DNA from: Strigamia acuminata
Taxonomy: Eukaryota > Arthropoda > Chilopoda > Geophilomorpha > Linotaeniidae
DNA length: 64,000 bases
Assembly: GCA_949358305.1 (NCBI GenBank)
Contig: OX442314.1
Coordinates: 20,329,060-20,393,059, forward strand
Direction of reading: 5' to 3'
Below the pieces are notes generated by a model. That model was not told the DNA's origin, ran no database searches, and saw only the letters and a list, made by a program, of their open reading frames with translations. Shown one piece after another: positions 57,701 to 64,000 of this stretch. How positions within the stretch are numbered: the stretch's first letter is position 1; every line of letters begins with the position of its first letter. The position numbers and the translations under genes were made by a program.

Positions 57701-59245
57701 AAAAATTACTTCTCGCATATAGAGTGGACAAATTGGACCGCCATCACTTTAAGTTTAGCATTGGTGTTTGTCCCGTATAAACATTCAAATACAACTTGGA
57801 TGCACGCTGGGAATTTGCTCGTGGCTTCTTTAGATTTAAGCAAATGATGAAAGATCTTCAAACGGATTCTGGTGTTCGCTGGTGATCGTTTTAATTCATG
57901 TTTCACGTTTTGCTGTTAACGAAAGAAAAAAAATTCAATTTATATAAATTAGGGAGTAGCAATAGACACTCACAGCATCTTTTTGGAAAATAGAGCCGAG
58001 GAAAATCGAGTACAACTGCATGACGAGTGTAGGATTATTCATGTTAATAGACGAACCAGCTCTTTTCAGCTCCATATCGGCGGCATTTGCAATACTATGA
58101 CGCGTGTCGGACGAAGCAATGATTAAATGCAGAGCTACATCGCCTTCTGGTAATACACCTAGACTAATGTATTTTACTATTCCAAATTTAGTCTTAACAA
58201 ATAAAAATAAAATTACTAGGAGTAAATAAAAAATTGCGAATTTGTCGTTTACTTGTTCCAACTCTTCAGGACTCAAAGTATTTTCACTCGTCACTCTTTT
58301 GAAGGAGTATTCGCTCATTCCTGGTGGCGCGTTTATTGCGGTTGAATCGGTAGTTAAATTTGTACTCGATTTACTCATTAGTTGACTAGAAACACTAAAA
58401 TTAATTCTTAAGGTGAATTCTCTTTTTCTTTTCTTTTATCCATACCCATACGGCAACAGAAGAACATCCAGCATAAAATCCAATAGTAATTTTGCAATTT
58501 TCGGTTTCTCATTCAATCGAAACAACGATTTTTTGTCATTTTCAGATGAAACATTGACATGACTCAAAACTGGCATTAACATTAACAAAAGACTGAAAAA
58601 TAAAAATCATAATTACCGCACGGAAAGCCAATTCATGGTTCTGTTTACCTGTCTTGTTGTGACTGAGGTTTATTTTCCAAACTATTTAATACAGATGGAA
58701 TTAATTCGGCCTGTTTTGAGACTTCCAGTCGTGGATATCCCAATTTAATGTAAATAATTGTAAAATTCTATAAGAAATTTTTTTTTTAAAAAAAAAGATA
58801 AAAACATACGTAAAGTATTTATATAAATTAAGAATTAATTTCGTTACTGTCACAAAAGAAGTCGCAGCCGGATCCTGGTACTGAAGTAACAGCGCATCCA
58901 CCGGCAATTGAATTAGGGGCCGACTTTTAATCCGTTTATTTATGTGAACGAGTAATTCCATCACCTGAAAGCAAAACATTTTTAAAACGCAATTTTTTTT
59001 AAAATTTTTTTTTAGTTTTTCGTATTATTTCTTATACTTTTTTCCTCACGCCTTCTTGCTGACTTGACAGTTTTAAAAGAACTGGGGGTAAAAATTTGCA
59101 AACTGCATTTTGTAATTGTTCATCGGTTTCAGCTAAACCGACTCGCAACAGCACTCGATCGAGCAAAGCTGTGAACATTTAAAATTATTATTTACAAGTG
59201 GATTGATAATGCGTAAACAAACTCACCGAGTTCCACGGAAGCCAT
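51731..59245 (-). CDS. Ecm29: ECM29 proteasome adaptor and scaffold (HEAT repeats)
   Basis: A minus-strand gene of about 25 small exons from ATG at 59245 (exon 59227-59245) to the stop at 51731. ECM29 binds the 26S proteasome and links it to stress response, endosomes and motor proteins. HEAT repeats run the whole length; landmark blocks match human ECM29 in order: [80 protein letters not shown] then [59 protein letters not shown] and [20 protein letters not shown]. The C terminus, KAGILKKTI, also fits. Not all exon edges were resolved. Its first exon lies 189 bp from the ASNA1 start on the other strand. Confidence 0.93.
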
Positions 59246-59434
59246 TCCTGAATCACTCAATGTAAAATGTTGTTCCGTCGATTTTACTCGAAAGAGTGCG
59301 CTGTTATAAATTAAAAATTAGTACGTTTTAGTGTCAAACGTGGTGCTATTGGCTACTTAAAGACCGGTCGCGATCGAGCCCATCCACTAAACTAAAACCG
59401 GCATTAAAAAAATTTGTTGCACACTAAATTCAAC
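59246..59434. promoter_or_regulatory. bidirectional promoter space, ECM29 / ASNA1
   Basis: Only 189 bases separate the two ATG codons, so both promoters must be packed here. It holds a less AT-rich patch (AAGACCGGTCGCGATCGAGCC at about 59360) typical of TATA-less initiation regions. No TATA box was identified. Confidence 0.5.
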
Positions 59435-60847
59435 ATGGCAACGTCGACTGTGGAAGATATATCCCTTAAAGATGAAGACTTGAATTTAGATCCATCAGTT
59501 AAAAACGTAATCGATCAAACGTCCTTGAAATGGATATTTGTAGGGGGAAAAGGTGGTGTAGGCAAAACAACCTGCAGGTTAGATGAGTGTTCTGTTTGAG
59601 TATTTTGTTGGAACAAATATGGAAACTGAAACAAAATGGAATGTCATGTTTTAACTCGTTTAACAGTTGCAGCTTGGCGATTCAATTGGCTAAAAAGAGG
59701 GACAGCGTGCTTATCATTTCCACTGATCCTGCACATAACATATCGGATGCATTTGATCAAAAGTTTTCCAAAGTTCCAACCAAAGTTAAAGGATTTGAAA
59801 ACTTATGGGCAATGGTGAATTGAGAAAGAAAAGTAAATTAATTATAGATTTACTCATTTATTTTTTACATTTGCAGGAGATTGATCCTAATCTTGGGTTT
59901 TCTGAGTTGCCCGATGAATATTTTGATGAAAATGGTAAGCGCAGCCATTTTGTTTGAAGTTGATTTTGATTTAATTTGAGGAAATTAAATTGCAGATGCG
60001 ATGCGAATAAGCAAATCCGTTATGCAGGAACTAATGGGTGCCTTTCCCGGTATCGATGAAGCCATGTCGTACGCAGAAGTGATGAAATTGGTGAAAGGGA
60101 TGAATTTTAGTGTGGTTGTTTTTGACACTGCGCCCACTGGTCATACTTTGAGGCTTCTTTCGTTCCCAGCGGTCGTAGAAAAAGGCTTGGGGAAACTTTT
60201 AAGACTTAAAAACCAACTGAGTCCCTTCGTCTCTCAAGTTTGTTTTGATTTAAATATCGGGGATGAATTTGAAATTACGTTTTTGCAATTTTAGATTAGC
60301 CGAATGCTGGGCTTAAACGATTTCAATGCCGATGAAATGTCTTCTCGCTTAGAAGATATGCTGCCCGTGATTCAGCAAGTCAACGAACAGTTCCGCAATC
60401 CTGTAAGTCACCGGCGTTAATTAATGTGCAAATATTTTAAGAGATTATTTCTAGGATCAAACAACGTTCATCTGCGTGTGCATAGCCGAGTTTTTGTCGC
60501 TGTACGAAACCGAACGGCTGGTTCAAGAACTAACCAAGTGTAACATAGACACGCATAACATAGTGGTGAATCAATTGCTGTTCCACAGTGGCAATGAAAA
60601 ACCATGTCGCATGTGCGCAGCTCGGCACAGGATCCAAGCAAAATATTTGGATCAAGTAAAAATTAAATAAAAGGATTGTTTGGAACATCCGAATGATGAG
60701 TTTTGTTTTTATCTCCAGATTGCAGATTTGTATGAAGACTTCCACATCACAAAGCTGCCTTTATTAGACCACGAAGTGCGCGGCGTCGATCAAGTGAAAA
60801 ACTTCTCCAAGTACCTTACGGATCCTTATTCTCCCGATTACAGTTAG
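59435..60847 (+). CDS. Asna1: ASNA1/GET3 ATPase for tail-anchored proteins
   Basis: Seven exons (59435-59577, 59667-59814, 59877-59934, 59996-60237, 60295-60402, 60455-60655, 60719-60847) give 342 residues, the usual length. GET3/TRC40 captures tail-anchored membrane proteins after synthesis and delivers them to the ER. The deviant P-loop is [13 protein letters not shown], followed by switch [13 protein letters not shown], the A-motif [16 protein letters not shown], and NQLLF. The zinc-binding CxxC of the dimer ([10 protein letters not shown]) is intact. The C terminus ends with the conserved [18 protein letters not shown]. Intron phases fit. It shares a short promoter space with ECM29 and converges on PIGG. 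Confidence 0.96.
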
Positions 60848-60973
60848 CGAGAGGAAGTAGTTACATTTTAAATGTTTGCCGTTTTCCTTGCGCTCAAATT
60901 TATTTCCACTGTTTTGCATTACAATGGGGAATTTGTTTTTGTATTGGGAAACCATTAAATTTTTTTTCATTAT

Positions 60974-63904
60974 TTATGTTTTCGTTCTCTCTCCAAAATA
61001 CACAATAGACCACAATGAAAAAAATATAAATGATGTGACGAGTGAATGGAAAGATTCGTATAATAATTTAGGAGCAAACACTGACCATGCAAATAAATGA
61101 TTTCTTAAAATTGTTAAACTGAGAATTGTAACGGCGACTGGCAGAGCACGAATGAGGCAAATCAACGAAGAAATTGACATTATCACGTCAGATAGTCTAG
61201 ATGATGAAAAAAGAAAAAGAAAGGATGAATTATAGACATTTAAACAGTGTGGTAAAAGGTTACCTGGGTTTATTTCGTTGATGTTCGAGTCGAAAAAGCA
61301 GGCTGAAAATCCAGAAAATGAATCCGGAATATGTGTGACAGATGAGAAGGAATGTAACGAAAATTGGATAATAATCTGATAATCCAATAAATCCAGTGGC
61401 AACGTCTATTCTGGATAAACTGTTGCTGTTCCCCTATTAAAACAGCGAGATAGATTAATTTTCATCAATCGTTAAGAGTAGTGTTTCCTACGTACTTGGT
61501 AGAAAAATGATGTCATCGCTAAGAGGTAATAAACACTCGTTGTAGATTTGTTGTTAAGCGGCTTAAGAAATTGGGATATAAAATATTCTTCGAGGTTCAT
61601 CAAGGCCAATAAGGCAACGTTGTGCGGTCTCATTAAGAAAGAACTCAGCATCAGCCAACAAGATATTAATGAAGACACCGACGGATTCTTCAGAAGAATT
61701 GACGCGGTGATAAAATAAACCGATCCGGATAAAAACGGTAAACTCCTATTTTTAATTTGATGTGAGAATTAAATTGGGAGTAATAAAAATTAAATCAAAT
61801 TACTCACTTTAGGTAGGATAAATTAAACAATTCTGATATTTTACAGATGTAAATTAACGTAAACCCTGTAAATGTGCAACTTGTTAGGAGTTTGTCACAC
61901 TTTGAGTGTTGGTACCGTATTAAAAATATCAAAGTGATTCCACATAACAGCGTAATTGATAGAAAAATATTATTCTCAGACCTAAATTCAAAAATTCAAA
62001 ATAAAATCAGGTATTGGTTGTGATTTATGAGTATTTTTCGAAGCGTTACTTGTTGACCCATTTGTTAAAATCATGCAACGAGGCCCATTTGTCTCCAGTT
62101 TGATTCCAATTTCTCATAAATCGACTGCATATCCAGATGAAAATGACGTGACTACAACGCTTGGAATTTTTGAGCGATAAATTCTCCAATAAAAATATAA
62201 GATACAACGTTGCCGAATAGAAGTACCACAACATGTGTTCTTCTTCAATAAAACTTGACGAGAAGAAACTTAAAGAATGCAAAATCCATGCCAAAAAACA
62301 GAATTTGTCTAAAACAGAATAATTCGAGAGATTTTTCAGTTGCTTCGATTGAATGAATAAAGCAAAGGCAAAAACCTAAAAAAAAAAAAAGTAAAAGTTT
62401 TAAATAAATAAATAATTACATTTTAATTTCTGGTTCAATACCATCCATGCTATGAAAACTGCCAGTAAAACGAGACGTAAATCTTGATCAGTCAAATTTT
62501 GACTTAATTCTTGACTTAATTCATTAATTGCATTTCGGTATGTTTCTATTTCTCTCGAAATATCATCGAACGATTGATTCCTATTGTATTTCTCCAACCA
62601 TTTACGATGCATTTTCACAGCTTCGTGTTGAGTTAACTCATCAAAGTCATCTAAAACTTTCCACATTTAATTAAATTATTTTTAAAAATTATTAAAAACA
62701 AAATATACCTTTTGATTTACTCATTTGATAAAAATTAGCTAACATCGCGTATAATTTTTCCCGCGGTTTTAAATCGATCAAAACATCACTTAAAACAACA
62801 CCTAAATTATTTTTAGGCATCGGTAAATTTAACAACACTGATAAAGTTGGCGTGATTGATATTTGATTAACATTTTTAACGCTTTGATTCATGAACCGCT
62901 TATGGTTGTGAATGAAAATCAAAGGGACTGATGTTTCTTCTTTCGATGCACCACCGTGATTTCCACTATCACTCATACCATGATCACCACATATCACTAT
63001 CATGGACGGTTCATCCTACTGGTACAAATCGAATTAAATTAATTAGAATTTTCATATTTAAAATGCAGTTAATGTACATTACACGATGTTCCAATTCCCC
63101 GTGTAATTTTTCGATCACTTGGTCCATTTCTCTTAGTTTTGGTGGCACTAAAGCACTAAATGGACCCTCTTTGTGGCCAATGTGATCCAAACCTAGATAA
63201 TGAAGAATTAAGAAATCCCAATCTATTCGTTTTAATTCGTCGTGTAAGTTTGTGGTAACATTATTGTCAACTTCGGTGTAATCTGATACGAAAAAACTTG
63301 TAGTTCCTTCACTTCGTTTAAAATGATGTGGAAATAGTTTTAACCACGTGTCATCTCCGTAAAATGCAACATTTTTTCCATTTAAAACTGACTGAGTAAC
63401 AATATTATCTTCCTCGAATTCAGTTGAGTGGAAATTAAAAACCACGTCCATAAAACCAGGTATTCCACCGCTTGTAATTGCCTATAACGATTTATTTAGC
63501 TTAATTGCATCACTAAATTCAAAATAAATTCATTATTTTTGCTTTATATATATATATATTAATACTTTGATTCTTGGTAGAGTTACGGTTGGATGATGAG
63601 TTTTGGCTAGGAATAAAATGGCTTTATTCTCCTTCAACATTCTGCTTAAGTAGGGAAAGTTGATTACACTCTTATCATTTGTCACAAAATCTGTTCGCAA
63701 CGCATCGATGATAATAAAAACCAAGTTTTTCAGTGAAAACGTGTATGGAATTGTGGTGACATTTCTTGAATTCGGTGCTTGTTCTGTCGGAAAATCCCGC
63801 TTTTCTGCAAATCCTTCTAAATTCGATTTCATTTGAAAAAATCCATTCATAAAAATCAAAATTCCGAATAAATGCAAAAGCCACAGCAGTAGTATTTTCA
63901 ACAT
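60974..63904 (-). CDS. PIGG: GPI ethanolamine phosphate transferase 2 (PIGG)
   Basis: Nine exons (63566-63904, 63083-63481, 62709-63015, 62442-62650, 62050-62375, 61808-61981, 61496-61745, 61264-61433, 60974-61196) give 798 residues, shorter than the human protein (about 980) mainly in the membrane half. PIGG adds ethanolamine phosphate to the second mannose of GPI anchors in the ER. An N-terminal signal anchor (ILLLWLLHLFGILIFMNGFF) leads to an alkaline-phosphatase-like lumenal domain: IIDALRTDFV (metal and nucleophile region), HPTVTLPRIKAITSGG, HYLGLDHIGHKEGP and ICGDHGMSDSGNHGG. Many membrane segments follow. Family signatures include RNWNQTGDKWASLHDF, GNSNSLSRIDVATGFIGL and NHLFAWSVFAPKLLYE. 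PIGG assignment over PIGO/PIGN rests on the C-terminal blocks. The stop lies 126 bp from the ASNA1 stop. Confidence 0.92.
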
Positions 63905-64000
63905 TTAAAGATTTTGTTACTAATCATTCAACAAACGCAAACATAACCCGCCATTTTGTTTAAAAATCCCCTGCTAGCAAGAAAACCTGGTACCCGAAAA

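Noticed and set aside
61020-61740. Plus-strand gag-like fragments downstream of ASNA1
   Set aside because: First considered a decayed retroelement; the minus strand reads cleanly as the last three PIGG exons with conserved blocks, so the plus frames are shadows.
1-64000. CRISPR arrays, operons, rRNA or complete tRNA genes
   Set aside because: None found. The only tRNA-like sequence is the 26-base retroelement primer site at 37665-37690, plus a shorter similar block near 35530.

Overview
This 64 kb window is nuclear DNA of an animal, almost certainly an insect. It is AT-rich, with short spliceosomal introns (mostly 45-120 bp) and dense genes on both strands. A Methuselah-type GPCR and a starvin-type BAG protein point to arthropods; I cannot fix the order, though a beetle-like genome fits. 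Most gene models below were built by hand from exon frames and GT/AG (twice GC/AG) borders, and the complete models sum to whole codons.

Left third: a coiled-coil gene running off the left edge (minus), tRNA-splicing endonuclease subunit Sen54 (minus), a retinoid-inducible-type serine carboxypeptidase (plus), a long gene-free stretch probably holding the 3' UTR of the next gene, the Bub3-binding spindle zinc-finger protein BuGZ/ZNF207 (minus), the HOPS/CORVET subunit Vps18 (minus), and two small two-pass membrane proteins (16.5-17.7 kb plus; 20.2-21.1 kb minus).

Middle: the cytosolic Fe-S scaffold NUBP2/Cfd1 (minus) lies head-to-head with an unrecognised plus-strand gene. A transposon-rich tract (25.5-27.6 kb) holds a long-inverted-repeat element and a hAT-type MITE with an intact 8-bp target duplication. 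Then come starvin/BAG3 (minus), a third two-pass membrane protein (plus), a decayed LTR element with envelope-like remnants (35.6-37.8 kb), a divergent alpha-type nicotinic receptor subunit (minus), and a fourth two-pass membrane protein with a PPRY motif (minus).

Right third: an intronless leucine-rich-repeat protein with possible elongin BC/cullin boxes (plus), an orphan C-terminal piece of SKP2 (minus), a Methuselah-like GPCR (minus), the proteasome adaptor ECM29 (minus), the tail-anchored-protein targeting ATPase ASNA1/GET3 (plus), and GPI ethanolamine phosphate transferase PIGG (minus).

There is no operon logic, but several pairs share short head-to-head spaces (Sen54/carboxypeptidase, Vps18/two-pass protein, NUBP2/unknown, ECM29/ASNA1). 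ASNA1 and PIGG converge with only 126 bp between stop codons. The least explained signals are the four dispersed two-pass proteins (three with WW-ligand motifs, two with upstream ORFs), the perfect palindromes in a Vps18 intron, the orphan SKP2 tail, and the odd Cys-loop and pore of the receptor subunit.
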